Counted from the first letter of the stretch, positions 19,832 through 28,140 are shown. The stretch is 33,180 bases of DNA from Bacteroidaceae bacterium (GCA_017617235.1 JAFZWQ010000023.1:1-33180); one strand, 5' to 3'. Notes: generated by a model from the letters alone, not told the origin. A program made the numbers and translations.

Positions 19832-20464
19832 TCATAATTTTCTTAAACAAGTGCCCAAGAGACCGCAGGATTCGCATTTGGGCTTACGGGCTTGGCACAC
19901 ATAGCGCCCATGCAGAATGAGCCAGTGGTGGGCTTTGGGAACCAATTCCGTGGGAATGTTCTTCATCAACTCGCGTTCTACGGCCAGTGGTGTGGTACAG
20001 CTTTTGGGGACCAGACCTATGCGATGACTGACGCGAAAAACGTGGGTGTCCACAGCCATAGCCGCCTTGCTGAAGGCTACGCTTTGCACCACGTTGGCAG
20101 TTTTTCTGCCTACACCCGGCAACATCGTGAGTTGCTCTAATGTCTCTGGTATTACTCCCTGATAATCAGCTTGTAATATTCTTGCAGTTTCTACTAAATG
20201 ACGTGCCTTGCTGTTGGGGTACGATACGGAACGGATGTATTCGTAGATGACTTCCGGAGTGGCCAGCGACATGGCTTCTGCGGTGGGGTAATCAGCAAAC
20301 AAACGTGGGGTTACCATGTTCACCCGTTTGTCTGTGCATTGTGCACTGAGCATAACGGCTACAAGCAGTTGGAAGTTGTTTTCGAAATGCAGTTCAGTTT
20401 CCGCTTCGGGCATTGCCTTTTGGAAATAGGCCAGCACTTTGTCGTAAAGCTCGCGCTTCTTCAT
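19832..20464 (-). CDS. nth: endonuclease III
   Basis: Nth is a bifunctional DNA glycosylase/AP lyase that removes oxidised pyrimidines. The 210-residue protein has the helix-hairpin-helix LPGVGRKTANVV with catalytic lysine K121 and aspartate D139 in AVDTHVFRV. It also has the four cysteines of the [4Fe-4S] loop, C190, C197, C200 and C206, with the canonical C-x6-C-x2-C-x5-C spacing. It starts 1 bp after the DUF4270 gene stop and is the last gene of that operon. All catalytic residues are present, so it should be active. Confidence 0.96.
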   Translation of the reverse strand: MKKRELYDKVLAYFQKAMPEAETELHFENNFQLLVAVMLSAQCTDKRVNMVTPRLFADYPTAEAMSLATPEVIYEYIRSVSYPNSKARHLVETARILQADYQGVIPETLEQLTMLPGVGRKTANVVQSVAFSKAAMAVDTHVFRVSHRIGLVPKSCTTPLAVERELMKNIPTELVPKAHHWLILHGRYVCQARKPKCESCGLLGTCLRKL

Positions 20465-20465
20465 G

Positions 20466-21974
20466 CTACTCGTGGTAGAACTTGCTGTATACGACCTGCA
20501 TCTTTATTCTGGTACTGCCACCCACTAGCTTTATGCTGTTCAAATCCAAGTCGTGGGTCACGCTCACCTGTGTGTTTACGGATGTTCCGTTGTTTTGTAC
20601 GGTAGCATTGCTGGTTACAACGGGAATGATGACGACCTTGTTCCATTCTGGATTCTGGGTTTGCCACTGGGTGTCCCATTCAGCATCGGTGTATTCTGCT
20701 AACCCAGCTTCCTTCCGCTCTTTGTTTGCCTGCAGCATGGCTTCTGTTTTCTCGTGTTTGCAAAACGAAATCAGTCGGCAGATGTTGCTGAAGGAATAGC
20801 TGTTGTCGGAACTGGTGAAACTGGTGGTGTAGCTTGTACGTTTGTCAGCCACCTGATGTTCGAGGAAGAAGCTGTACATATCCTTTTTCCGCACCATCAG
20901 CAGTTCATCGGGTGTTCCCAGTTGATATTTGTCCTGGTCCTTGTTGTAACGGGTCAGGGTGATGCTGGCCATGCTCAGGCTGTCTGTTGCATGTTCTCCG
21001 CTGAATACCTCATCGATGGGCAATGTCATTTCTGTGCAAATGCCAGCGGGTGTTTTCAGGTAGGTACAGCTGTTGTCTGCCAGCAGCGCACTCAGGTTCT
21101 CGTTGTCGAAGTGCGTGCTTTGGATAACCTCTGGGGTTGATGCAAAGCGTGTCATGGCGCTGTACACAGTGTCCTGGTCGTATTCGTCGCCAATGCGGTA
21201 ATATAGGTTTACGGTTCCTACGTGAACAGACAACATTGTGCCTTTTCCACCGCTGGTCTTGAAGTAGAAGCCTGGGAATACCTTACGGATGAAGTGGTAG
21301 GAGTCCTTGAAGTTATCGGGGTCTTCGTAGTACTTATCCATAATCTTCTGTCCAAAGGACTTGGGCAGTGATACGCTGACATGCTGACTATAGTTTTTGC
21401 TGCTCAGCGTTGTGGACTCCAAATTGAAGTCGTGTGGTGTGAAAACACGGGATGCGAAAGGTTTCGTGCCATCAGCCAGGAATTGCGTCAGGTCCAGATC
21501 GGTGTAATAAACAGAATCTTCGCTCAGGATTTTGTCGCTGTCGCCCGATAGCTCATAGACCTCCAACTTCATGGGATTGTCTTCGTCGCCGTAGTATTTC
21601 TCGAAATACAAGCTTACATCGCACGAGTCGCATTGTACGATACCATGCTTCCTGTCGCCGTTCTCGTCCTCGCCAATCATCAGCGATTTGTTGGGGAATT
21701 TATAATTCTCCTGGGTATAGAACTGTGCGGCAAAGTCGGCTGAGATGTCGATACCCGTTTCTGGGTCGTTGATGCATCCCACATAGTTCTTCGTACTGTT
21801 GGCAACTACCGAATCCATTTTTATGGATTGGGTGATGATGTCGTAGATGGCTGTGGAATTGGTGATGCCGTCGGTTACGGGGTAGATGCCCAGATTGCCC
21901 GTGCTGTCGTCACAGGCCGCAAATGTCAGGGCGGCGAGGGCCAGCATCGAACCTTTGGATAGTATGCTGTGCAT
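20466..21974 (-). CDS. DUF4270 family lipoprotein
   Basis: The 502-residue product has a lipoprotein signal with cysteine C20 in TFAAC followed by DDS, so it is likely anchored in the outer membrane or inner face. The mature sequence (TGNLGIYPVTDG, VVANSTKNYVGCINDPETG, SVYYTDLDLTQFLADG) matches DUF4270, a Bacteroidetes-only family of unknown role. It lies 6 bp after the glycogen-synthase-like gene and 1 bp before nth. This order beside panC-panD recurs in the phylum, to my knowledge. No catalytic motif is visible. Confidence 0.85.
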   Translation of the reverse strand: MHSILSKGSMLALAALTFAACDDSTGNLGIYPVTDGITNSTAIYDIITQSIKMDSVVANSTKNYVGCINDPETGIDISADFAAQFYTQENYKFPNKSLMIGEDENGDRKHGIVQCDSCDVSLYFEKYYGDEDNPMKLEVYELSGDSDKILSEDSVYYTDLDLTQFLADGTKPFASRVFTPHDFNLESTTLSSKNYSQHVSVSLPKSFGQKIMDKYYEDPDNFKDSYHFIRKVFPGFYFKTSGGKGTMLSVHVGTVNLYYRIGDEYDQDTVYSAMTRFASTPEVIQSTHFDNENLSALLADNSCTYLKTPAGICTEMTLPIDEVFSGEHATDSLSMASITLTRYNKDQDKYQLGTPDELLMVRKKDMYSFFLEHQVADKRTSYTTSFTSSDNSYSFSNICRLISFCKHEKTEAMLQANKERKEAGLAEYTDAEWDTQWQTQNPEWNKVVIIPVVTSNATVQNNGTSVNTQVSVTHDLDLNSIKLVGGSTRIKMQVVYSKFYHE

Positions 21975-21980
21975 AGTCGG

Positions 21981-22811
21981 TTAGTCTTCGGTTTTGGGTA
22001 TGATTCTTGTGCCCCAAATCTGGTCGAAGAATTCCAGATATTTGCTTTCGTCGCACTCTTTCTCTTCCAGGACGGGCTTACCCAGTTCCTGAGCGTATTT
22101 CAGCAGTTCTGGATTCGTTTCCTTTGAGTAGAACGTTACGCCGTCGGAGTATTTGATGGCCAGTTTCTCCAGGTCAATGGGGGAGAACGATGCGCTGAAC
22201 TCTTCGACACAGCTGGCATCGGCATTGCGATAGGTCAGGACTTCTGCCATATTGTTGCCTGAAGGTAGGGTCAACTTGTTGTCCGTAACGGTGTAAACGA
22301 CTTTGCACTCGCGGAAACAGGGTTCTTCGGCATAGGCCGTTTTCAGGTAGAGTGGGGTGAAGGCTGATGTCCAACCCTGGCAGTGTACCATTTCGGGTGT
22401 CCAGCGCAGTTTCTTCACGGTCTCCAGCACGCTGCGTCCGTAGAATACGGAACGGGTGTAGTTGTCGGTGTACTCTTTGCCCTCGCGGTCCACCTCGGCC
22501 AGACGCTTTCCGAAGAAGTCGTCGTCGTCGATGAAGTAAACCTGCATGCGGGTTCCTGTGATGCTAGCCACCTTGATGATGAGCTGATAATCAGTATCGT
22601 CGACAATGAGGTTCATGCCCGAGATTCGCTGTACGGGATGAAGTTGGTTCCTACGTTCGTTGATGTTTCCCCATTTGGGCATGAAGACACGCGTTTCCCG
22701 GTTGTCGTCGATGGCTGTCATTGCGATGTTACGCCCCAACTTTGTCAGTTCCGAATCAGGAACATATGGGTTAATCTCCTGTGTGATGAACAAAATCTTC
22801 TCCGTTTTCAT
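21981..22811 (-). CDS. glycogen/starch synthase N-terminal-domain protein (GT5-like, short)
   Basis: The 276-residue product resembles only the N-terminal Rossmann domain of GT5 glycogen synthases (ILFITQEINPYVPDSELTKL, then TDNYTRSVFYGRSVLETVKK, VHCQGWTSAFTPLYLK, and VVYTVTDN). The usual length is about 480, so the C-terminal nucleotide-sugar domain is absent. The KxGGL substrate loop is degenerate (TKLGR). It therefore probably does not make glycogen and may be regulatory or structural. The start was set at 22811 (MKTEKILFITQE), because the longer frame to 22838 begins upstream of the likely transcription start set by the -7 element at 22836-22843. It is divergent from panC. Confidence 0.82.
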   Translation of the reverse strand: MKTEKILFITQEINPYVPDSELTKLGRNIAMTAIDDNRETRVFMPKWGNINERRNQLHPVQRISGMNLIVDDTDYQLIIKVASITGTRMQVYFIDDDDFFGKRLAEVDREGKEYTDNYTRSVFYGRSVLETVKKLRWTPEMVHCQGWTSAFTPLYLKTAYAEEPCFRECKVVYTVTDNKLTLPSGNNMAEVLTYRNADASCVEEFSASFSPIDLEKLAIKYSDGVTFYSKETNPELLKYAQELGKPVLEEKECDESKYLEFFDQIWGTRIIPKTED

Positions 22812-22835
22812 CTCGATGAATATTATAACGCGGTG

Positions 22836-22843
22836 CAAAGTTA
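22836..22843 (-). promoter_or_regulatory. promoter -7 element of the GT5-like/DUF4270/nth operon
   Basis: This reads TAACTTTG on the minus strand, 24 bases upstream of the chosen start at 22811. It overlaps the first codons of the longer alternative frame and so argues against that start. Confidence 0.55.
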
Positions 22844-22938
22844 ATAAAAATTCATGACATTATCCTCATTTTAGGCCTTATTTCACGTTTTTTATCTATT
22901 TATTGGGTAGTTTGTTTCTTTATTATCACGTTTTGCAC

Positions 22939-22946
22939 TATCTTTG
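22939..22946 (+). promoter_or_regulatory. panC promoter -7 element
   Basis: TATCTTTG lies 30 bases upstream of the panC ATG and diverges from the promoter at 22836-22843. A TTTG at 22911-22914 is somewhat far (24 bases) for a -33 element. Confidence 0.6.
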
Positions 22947-22976
22947 TACCTCAAAAGGAAGTTTTCATAAACCTGT

Positions 22977-23828
22977 ATGGAACGAATTACTACGATTGCC
23001 GCTTTGCGTGCCGAACTCGACAAGGTGCGTCAGGCGGGTAAGACGGTGGGCTTGGTGCCCACTATGGGTGCTCTGCACGAGGGCCACGCATCGCTGGTTC
23101 GCCGCAGCGTCCAGGAGAACGATGTTACGGTTGTCAGCATTTTCCTGAATCCCACCCAGTTCAACGACAAGACAGACTTGGCCAAGTATCCGCGTACGCT
23201 GGAGGCCGACTGCGCCCTGCTCGAAGCCTGTGGCGCCACGTTGGCCTTTGCTCCGTCGGTAGAGGAGATTTATCCTGAGCCCGATACGCGTCAGTTCAGT
23301 TATCCCCCAACGGACAGCGTCATGGAGGGTGCCTTCCGTCCTGGCCATTTCAATGGTGTTTGCCAGATTGTGTCGAAGTTGTTCATGATGGTGGAACCCG
23401 ACCGTGCCTATTTTGGCGAGAAGGATTTCCAGCAGATTGCCGTCATCCGTCGCATGGTGGCCGACCTGGGTTTCAAACTTCAGATTGTGCCCTGTCCCGT
23501 CATTCGCGAGGAGGGCGGACTTGCCAAGAGCAGCCGCAACACCCTGCTTACTGCCGACGAGCGCCAGACGGCCAACCACATCTATCAGACCCTGCGCCAG
23601 AGTCGCGATTGGGTAGGGCAGATGTCTGTCCAGGAGGTACACGACAAGGTGGTGTCCGACATCAATGCCGTACCAGGACTCGAGGTTCAGTACTACAGCA
23701 TCGTCGATGGGCAGACGCTGGCCGATGTCCGTTCGTGGGACGAGAGCAGCGACATCGTGGGTTGCATCACCGTGTTCTGCGGCAGTCAGCCCATTCGTTT
23801 GATAGACCATATCCGTTATAAAGGCTGA
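22977..23828 (+). CDS. panC: pantoate-beta-alanine ligase (pantothenate synthetase)
   Basis: PanC joins pantoate and beta-alanine with ATP to form pantothenate, the coenzyme A precursor. The 283-residue protein shows [13 protein letters not shown] (28-40), with M30, H34 and H37 forming the HIGH-type nucleotide site, IFLNPTQF, the pantoate-binding [15 protein letters not shown], and the KMSKS-like [11 protein letters not shown]. Length is standard. It is followed 5 bp later by panD, whose product supplies its beta-alanine. G+C is clearly higher here than in the right part of the window. Confidence 0.97.
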   Translation: MERITTIAALRAELDKVRQAGKTVGLVPTMGALHEGHASLVRRSVQENDVTVVSIFLNPTQFNDKTDLAKYPRTLEADCALLEACGATLAFAPSVEEIYPEPDTRQFSYPPTDSVMEGAFRPGHFNGVCQIVSKLFMMVEPDRAYFGEKDFQQIAVIRRMVADLGFKLQIVPCPVIREEGGLAKSSRNTLLTADERQTANHIYQTLRQSRDWVGQMSVQEVHDKVVSDINAVPGLEVQYYSIVDGQTLADVRSWDESSDIVGCITVFCGSQPIRLIDHIRYKG

Positions 23829-23833
23829 GGCAG

Positions 23834-24178
23834 ATGATGATAGAAGTACTGAAATCGAAATTGCATTGTGTTCGTGTCACTGAGGCCAACCTCAACTATA
23901 TGGGCAGCATTACTATCGACGAGGACCTGATGGATGCCGTGGGCATGATTGCCGGCGAGCGTGTTTACATCGTCAACAACAACAACGGCGAACGCTTCGA
24001 TACCTATATTATAAAGGGGCCTCGCGGTTCGGGCTGCATCTGCCTGAATGGTGCAGCGGCTCGCAAGGTACAGGTGGGCGACACTGTCATCATCATGTCC
24101 TATGCTATGATGGATTTCGAGGAGGCCAAGACGTTTACCCCACGTGTGGCTTTTCCGGAAAACAACAGAATCTCTTAA
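23834..24178 (+). CDS. panD: aspartate 1-decarboxylase
   Basis: PanD converts aspartate to beta-alanine for pantothenate. The 114-residue proenzyme cleaves itself at Gly24-Ser25 (NYMGSITID) to create the pyruvoyl cofactor. Other family markers are [12 protein letters not shown] with the active-site lysine K9, and the [15 protein letters not shown] and [19 protein letters not shown] segments. With the first of the two consecutive Met codons as start, numbering matches the E. coli enzyme. It is in an operon with panC. Confidence 0.96.
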   Translation: MMIEVLKSKLHCVRVTEANLNYMGSITIDEDLMDAVGMIAGERVYIVNNNNGERFDTYIIKGPRGSGCICLNGAAARKVQVGDTVIIMSYAMMDFEEAKTFTPRVAFPENNRIS

Positions 24179-24215
24179 TTAACCTATTCATAAACCAACT
24201 TAAATCTAAAACATT

Positions 24216-25235
24216 ATGAGAAAAAAATTCCTGATTCTTTGGGCCGCATTGGCACTCTTCGTGGCTACTCCCGCCATTACTTGGGCGCAGGACTACGATT
24301 CGAACAACACAGAAGTTGTTGAAGGCGACTATGGCGAAGAGGGCGAATACATGGGCCCCGACGACGATTTCGAGGCAGAATACAACGACGCCTCCACCAC
24401 ATCAGACACCACAACCAACACAGGTGGTATGAGCAGCCGCATGAAGGGCATTGCTGCCATCCTGCTGGGTGTGCTCATCTTCCTGGGCATTCTGTGGATG
24501 ATTGGTCACATGCTTTACGAGATTTTTATCCGCAAGAACCCCTTCCAGCCCCTGAAGCAAGAGGATATGCTGGCTGCACGTTCTGCAGCTGGTCGTCCCG
24601 CAGAGGAGACTGAAGAAGAGAAGAACCAAGTTCTGGACCTGCTGGAAACCGAGCGCCTGTCGTGGACTCCCCTCTACGACGAGGACGATTCGCGCGTCAT
24701 CACCAAGAAGTCTATGATTGACTCCAGTGCTGCCACCATCGAAAAGATTAAGGAGATTGCTCCCACCGATGCCGAAACCATCGACGTGGTGAACTCCTTC
24801 ATCGACATCATGAAGACCAGCCGCAAGCGCGAGTTCGACGGCTCCAAACTCCTCGTCACCCTGTTGGTTATCTTCTGTATCCTCATGGTATGGGGTATGG
24901 GATGGAAGAGCATTCCCTTCTTCGTATTCGGCGGTGTAGCCTACATCCTTTCCTGCATGAAGCCCACCTTCATGCTCTACGACCGTGATATAAAGGGTAA
25001 GACGGGTCGTGGCGCCCTGAACTGGCTGTTGGGTGGCGTATTCGGCATGATTGCCGGTGCCCAGACCATCCGCACCACCACCCACTGGAGCGACGGCAGC
25101 ACTACTACCGACGACGACCACACCCAGCACTTCATTGCATGGGCCATTGGCATCATCGTCATCGTCATCATGCTTTCCTTGATGCTCGTGTGGGCAGCCG
25201 TTAACTACCTGCGCAACTACGTATTCTATCGTTGA
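24216..25235 (+). CDS. multi-pass membrane protein of unknown function
   Basis: The 339-residue product has a signal peptide (1-24, ITWA before QD) and a very acidic Asp/Glu/Tyr/Thr-rich exported segment (25-70). It has transmembrane helices near 78-101, 211-228, 232-249, 268-284 and 306-330. Between the first two helices lies a cytoplasmic-like charged region (about 105-205) with an Asp/Glu-rich helix. No family is recognised. It follows panD by 37 bp but ends at its own terminator (25262-25306), so it may be part of the panCD transcript. Codon use is strongly biased, suggesting high expression. Confidence 0.75.
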   Translation: MRKKFLILWAALALFVATPAITWAQDYDSNNTEVVEGDYGEEGEYMGPDDDFEAEYNDASTTSDTTTNTGGMSSRMKGIAAILLGVLIFLGILWMIGHMLYEIFIRKNPFQPLKQEDMLAARSAAGRPAEETEEEKNQVLDLLETERLSWTPLYDEDDSRVITKKSMIDSSAATIEKIKEIAPTDAETIDVVNSFIDIMKTSRKREFDGSKLLVTLLVIFCILMVWGMGWKSIPFFVFGGVAYILSCMKPTFMLYDRDIKGKTGRGALNWLLGGVFGMIAGAQTIRTTTHWSDGSTTTDDDHTQHFIAWAIGIIVIVIMLSLMLVWAAVNYLRNYVFYR

Positions 25236-25261
25236 TTCGTCAGCGCAATAGCATTTTCTAT

Positions 25262-25306
25262 GGGCACCGTCTTCCTGCAACCAGGGGGGGCGGTGCTCTT
25301 CTTTTG
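25262..25306 (+). terminator. intrinsic terminator after the membrane protein
   Basis: GGGCACCG (25262-25269) pairs with CGGTGCTC (25291-25298), one pair being G:T, and is followed by TTCTTTTG. The loop contains a run of Gs. Confidence 0.6.
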
Positions 25307-25322
25307 TATCAGTTCGTGGAAT

Positions 25323-25352
25323 AAAAAAAAGAGCCTCCTGTTGGGGAGACTC
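25323..25352 (-). terminator. intrinsic terminator of the tRNA-Thr transcript
   Basis: On the minus strand GAGTCTCC (25352-25345) pairs with GGAGGCTC (25338-25331) across a 6-base loop and runs into eight Ts (25330-25323). It starts about 20 bases beyond the tRNA 3' end. Confidence 0.8.
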
Positions 25353-25372
25353 TGTGAATGTGTGTGTTTCAG

Positions 25373-25438
<66 letters not shown>

Positions 25439-25445
<7 letters not shown>

Positions 25446-25498
25446 TTTTCTTTCGGAAAACCCAGATTATTGTCAGCCAATAATTCGGCTTTTTCTCG
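25439..25498 (-). repeat. partial duplication of the tRNA 5' end in its leader
   Basis: On the minus strand AAAGCCGAATTGGCT spans the tRNA 5' end, and AAAAAGCCGAATTATTGGCT occurs about 48 bases upstream, each preceded by a TTTTC-type run. The leader therefore carries a near copy of the first 13 or so bases of the tRNA with a 3-base insertion. Confidence 0.6.
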
Positions 25499-25508
25499 AA
25501 AAGCGATG

Positions 25509-25540
25509 CAAAGGTAAAACATTTATTTGAGACTACCAAA
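25509..25540 (-). promoter_or_regulatory. tRNA-Thr promoter
   Basis: On the minus strand TTTG (25540-25537) is followed after 20 bases by TACCTTTG (25516-25509), a full Bacteroidetes -33/-7 promoter. Transcription would start near 25502, leaving a leader of about 57 bases before the tRNA. Confidence 0.7.
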
Positions 25541-25572
25541 TGTTTTTCGGCATTTCTCTTGCTTTTCAATGC

Positions 25573-25896
25573 CTATCTGTAGTGAAAATGCCTGCGATGC
25601 TTCAGGTATTCCATATCCTCCTGGTGATTATATGCCTCGCGCTCGAAGCGGATGTGGTAATAAGCCTTCATCCTGTCCCTGTATTTCACCACGAGCACCA
25701 GCCATTCCAACACATACCAGACGAAGAAAGGCACATACAGCAATTCCCTTTGCTGCGCAGCATGAATCCGTTCGTGGTTATACTCCGTAGCAGTCAGGGG
25801 CCTCACCGTAAACACAAATCCGAACAGGCAGATGGCCAGGAACGTTCCCCCCATCGGATGCCTCTTTATCAAAAACACCTTCTTCACTTCCTGCAA
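25573..25896 (-). CDS. small membrane protein with an HExxH zinc-protease-like motif
   Basis: The 107-residue product contains EYNHERIHAAQQRELLYVP, in which H41-E42-x-x-H45 is the HExxH signature of zinc metallopeptidases. Two hydrophobic segments (about 15-31 and 53-70) flank it, and a downstream FEREAYNHQ (84-92) could supply a third, glutamate ligand. It could be a minimal membrane-embedded metalloenzyme, or the motif could be fortuitous. It is transcribed alone, leftward, and divergent from the TerB-like gene. No close family is recognised with confidence. Confidence 0.65.
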   Translation of the reverse strand: MQEVKKVFLIKRHPMGGTFLAICLFGFVFTVRPLTATEYNHERIHAAQQRELLYVPFFVWYVLEWLVLVVKYRDRMKAYYHIRFEREAYNHQEDMEYLKHRRHFHYR

Positions 25897-25980
25897 AGCT
25901 ACAACATATTTCCGATTCCCCCAAGCATTTCCCTGAAAACCTTCCTCCCCCTCGCTGTCATTTCTACTTTCGCACCGCTA

Positions 25981-26058
25981 AGGTAAAAAAGTGAAACAGC
26001 CGCTATACCTCTTAACTTTTTTACGCGTACGCAGACTCTCGCGCACGTAAACGCGTAA
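25981..26058. repeat. overlapping inverted repeats between divergent genes
   Basis: GTAAAAAAGT (25983-25992) is the exact reverse complement of 26015-26024. TTACGCGT (26021-26028) is the exact reverse complement of 26051-26058. The two stems share bases 26021-26024, so they cannot form together. No coding capacity was seen in the 25897-26173 gap. Confidence 0.55.
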
Positions 26059-26137
26059 CTTTCAACAGAAATCACATTTCCGCAAGGCTTGTGAAAAATA
26101 ATCTGTGCTTTCCTGTCCGATTGAACAAAATAATCAC

Positions 26138-26145
26138 TATATTTG
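26138..26145 (+). promoter_or_regulatory. promoter -7 element of the TerB-like gene
   Basis: TATATTTG matches TAnnTTTG, 28 bases before the start codon. Just upstream (26110-26119) is TTCCTGTCCG, the same 10-mer found in both arms of the element at 367-543. Confidence 0.55.
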
Positions 26146-26173
26146 TGGCACAGAATAAATAGTTAATAATACC

Positions 26174-27514
26174 ATGACACGTGAACATAGGACTGCAATG
26201 GCTCGTATTATCAGCGACATGATTAAGGCTGATAATATCATTGAGGAGAGTGAGATCAGGGACATGAAGAAACTCATGTCTGGGTACTCCATCACCCACC
26301 AGGAGATGAGCGATGCACGAAAGATTCGCTTCTCTGATGCTGTAAACACGCTGAAAGAGTTGCCTATCAGAGAGCGAAAGGCATTCTTTGATCACATTTA
26401 TAGTATTGCTCTGAGTGATAATATTTGTGTGCCTCGAGAGGCTCTTTTACTTATTGCCCTTCAGTATTGCCTTATTGAGGATAACAAGAAGACTGATGGT
26501 ACCACGCCCTCCAAGCCATACCTTATTTCATGTCCTACGGGTGAAGCAAGTTTTAATGACCAATATATGGTCTATCTGGAAAGTTCATACGACGAAGAGC
26601 GCAATGAAGAACTGAAACAGCATTTCCGTCTGTTGGTTACGATTACTCGCCTCTGCGGATTCAACTTCATCTACATCCCTAAAATGGTGGAAGAGTTTCG
26701 TGGAATGAATAAGCAATACGTCAAAGATGTCATCAGTTATATGGCTCCCAACATTGAGGAAACTTCCATCCAGCAGGTTTATGATCGTTTGTGCGATATG
26801 ACTACGGTGGATTTCTTCCGCAATGTGCTATACGAACGCTTGCAGGTGAAGGCACTCCACAACACCCCACCTTCCCTCCTTATTAATATAGGTACATCTG
26901 TTGTGCCTTATTGCAGTGCAGGCGGCTCCATTCAATATTATACAGAGTTCCTATGCATTCCTATCTCATCGAATATCCTCACTTTGGTTGATGATATTTT
27001 GGGATTCTATCAGAGCAAGGTCAGCATTCGTCAGTCGATAACCATCAGCGACAGCAAAGGACAGTTTAAGTATTTCGGATTCTACAAAGCCCTTTTTGAT
27101 TTCCTTGTTGCCCCACCACCTGTGGCTCCTGATTTGATATTCTTAGGGCAGGATATGAAGACTGGAAGATATCAAGTTGCTTTCAAGTTTGATGATGGTA
27201 ACGAGAAGAAAATATGTTTAACTCCGCAACAATATGACATATATTTCCAAGTTGCCCTTAGAACATATAAATCACGTTTAAAAGGGTTATCCGTTTCTTA
27301 TTGCAATAATATAAAGCCATCCATTGCAAAAATTAAAAGCATAATAAGTGGTGAAATTCCTGACTTGACATATTCTGACCAGTACAAGCCGGAAAGAGAC
27401 GGCAATGCCTACGTTCTACGTTTGGATAAATCGAAAATCTTTGTAAGAGTACGCACTTCCAACTGTGGTTGTGATTATGAAGATATTCCCATTGTGAAGT
27501 ATGACAAGAAGTGA
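26174..27514 (+). CDS. TerB-like domain protein with a possible C-terminal winged helix
   Basis: The 446-residue product has no signal peptide. Residues 1-100 are helical, with two Asp-x6-Glu motifs (D20...E27 in ADNIIEESE and D82...E89 in SDNICVPRE). This is the duplicated acidic pattern of TerB/DjlA-type domains, which bind metal. The middle (120-340) is not recognised. Residues from about 345 (CLTPQQYDIYFQVALRTYKS) to 430 (YVLRLDKSKIFVRVR) look like a helix-helix-beta-hairpin winged helix of the response-regulator kind. This is by inspection only. It is the first gene of the accessory region and has its own promoter. The ATG at 26174 is the first in the frame and well placed after the promoter. 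Confidence 0.65.
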   Translation: MTREHRTAMARIISDMIKADNIIEESEIRDMKKLMSGYSITHQEMSDARKIRFSDAVNTLKELPIRERKAFFDHIYSIALSDNICVPREALLLIALQYCLIEDNKKTDGTTPSKPYLISCPTGEASFNDQYMVYLESSYDEERNEELKQHFRLLVTITRLCGFNFIYIPKMVEEFRGMNKQYVKDVISYMAPNIEETSIQQVYDRLCDMTTVDFFRNVLYERLQVKALHNTPPSLLINIGTSVVPYCSAGGSIQYYTEFLCIPISSNILTLVDDILGFYQSKVSIRQSITISDSKGQFKYFGFYKALFDFLVAPPPVAPDLIFLGQDMKTGRYQVAFKFDDGNEKKICLTPQQYDIYFQVALRTYKSRLKGLSVSYCNNIKPSIAKIKSIISGEIPDLTYSDQYKPERDGNAYVLRLDKSKIFVRVRTSNCGCDYEDIPIVKYDKK

Positions 27515-27528
27515 ATTCCACACCCCTC

Positions 27529-27584
27529 GGCAACGTTGCAGCGACATCCGCACTTTTTTACCATCTTTGCATGGCAATGTTGCC
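27529..27584. promoter_or_regulatory. twin palindromes upstream of the SH3-DUF3761 gene
   Basis: GGCAACGTTGC (27529-27539) and GGCAATGTTGCC (27573-27584) are near-identical palindromes 44 bp apart, the second about 30 bases before the -7 element at 27614. They could be operator sites for a dimeric regulator. Confidence 0.4.
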
Positions 27585-27613
27585 GTTTTAATGATATGTG
27601 CAGATAATCTCCC

Positions 27614-27621
27614 TATCTTTG
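27614..27621 (+). promoter_or_regulatory. promoter -7 element of the SH3-DUF3761 gene
   Basis: TATCTTTG lies 33 bases before the ATG at 27655. A second, weaker match (CATCTTTG) sits about 50 bases upstream. No clear -33 element was seen. Confidence 0.55.
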
Positions 27622-27654
27622 CAGCAAGAAATTACAAACTAAAAGCAAAAGATT

Positions 27655-28140
27655 ATGAGTAGATTTCTATTATGTTTATCTGTCTTGTTGACGATGTTCA
27701 ACATCAATGGCGTTGCACATGTACGTTATGTTACAACAAACCTCAATTTACGTTTTGGTCCTGGTACTGAATATGAAGTTATCACATCTTTGCCTAAAGG
27801 AACACCCGTATCAATTGATGAAGATTGTGATTGTAAGTGGGTTCTTGTGGAATATGGCGGTAATATTGGCTATATTTCTACAAAGTATTTGTCCAGCAAT
27901 CCCCCACATCAAGAGGTTAAAAGAGAAACGCGAATTTCTACTTATAATACCTATGCTACGACTCATAATACAGGAGTTAGGTATTATACTAATGTAGATG
28001 GTTATAGAGTTCAATCTCCAACATATTATGATTCTACTCCAGCTGGAGCAACTGCTTTATGTAGAGATGGAACATATAGTTTTAGTAGGAATCGACGAGG
28101 GACATGCTCACATCATGGCGGAGTTGCGAGATGGTTATGA
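27655..28140 (+). CDS. secreted SH3-domain protein with C-terminal DUF3761
   Basis: The 161-residue product has a signal peptide (1 to about 21). A bacterial SH3b domain follows (about 24-80; LNLRFGPGTEYEVITSLPKG and IGYISTKYL), then a Thr/Tyr-rich linker and a C-terminal segment (about 125-161; ATALCRDGTYSFS and RRGTCSHHGGVARWL) that matches DUF3761. SH3b domains in exported proteins often bind cell-wall peptides. The two cysteines C136 and C151 may form a disulfide. It is the first of the AT-rich genes. The next gene starts 122 bp downstream. Confidence 0.85.
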   Translation: MSRFLLCLSVLLTMFNINGVAHVRYVTTNLNLRFGPGTEYEVITSLPKGTPVSIDEDCDCKWVLVEYGGNIGYISTKYLSSNPPHQEVKRETRISTYNTYATTHNTGVRYYTNVDGYRVQSPTYYDSTPAGATALCRDGTYSFSRNRRGTCSHHGGVARWL

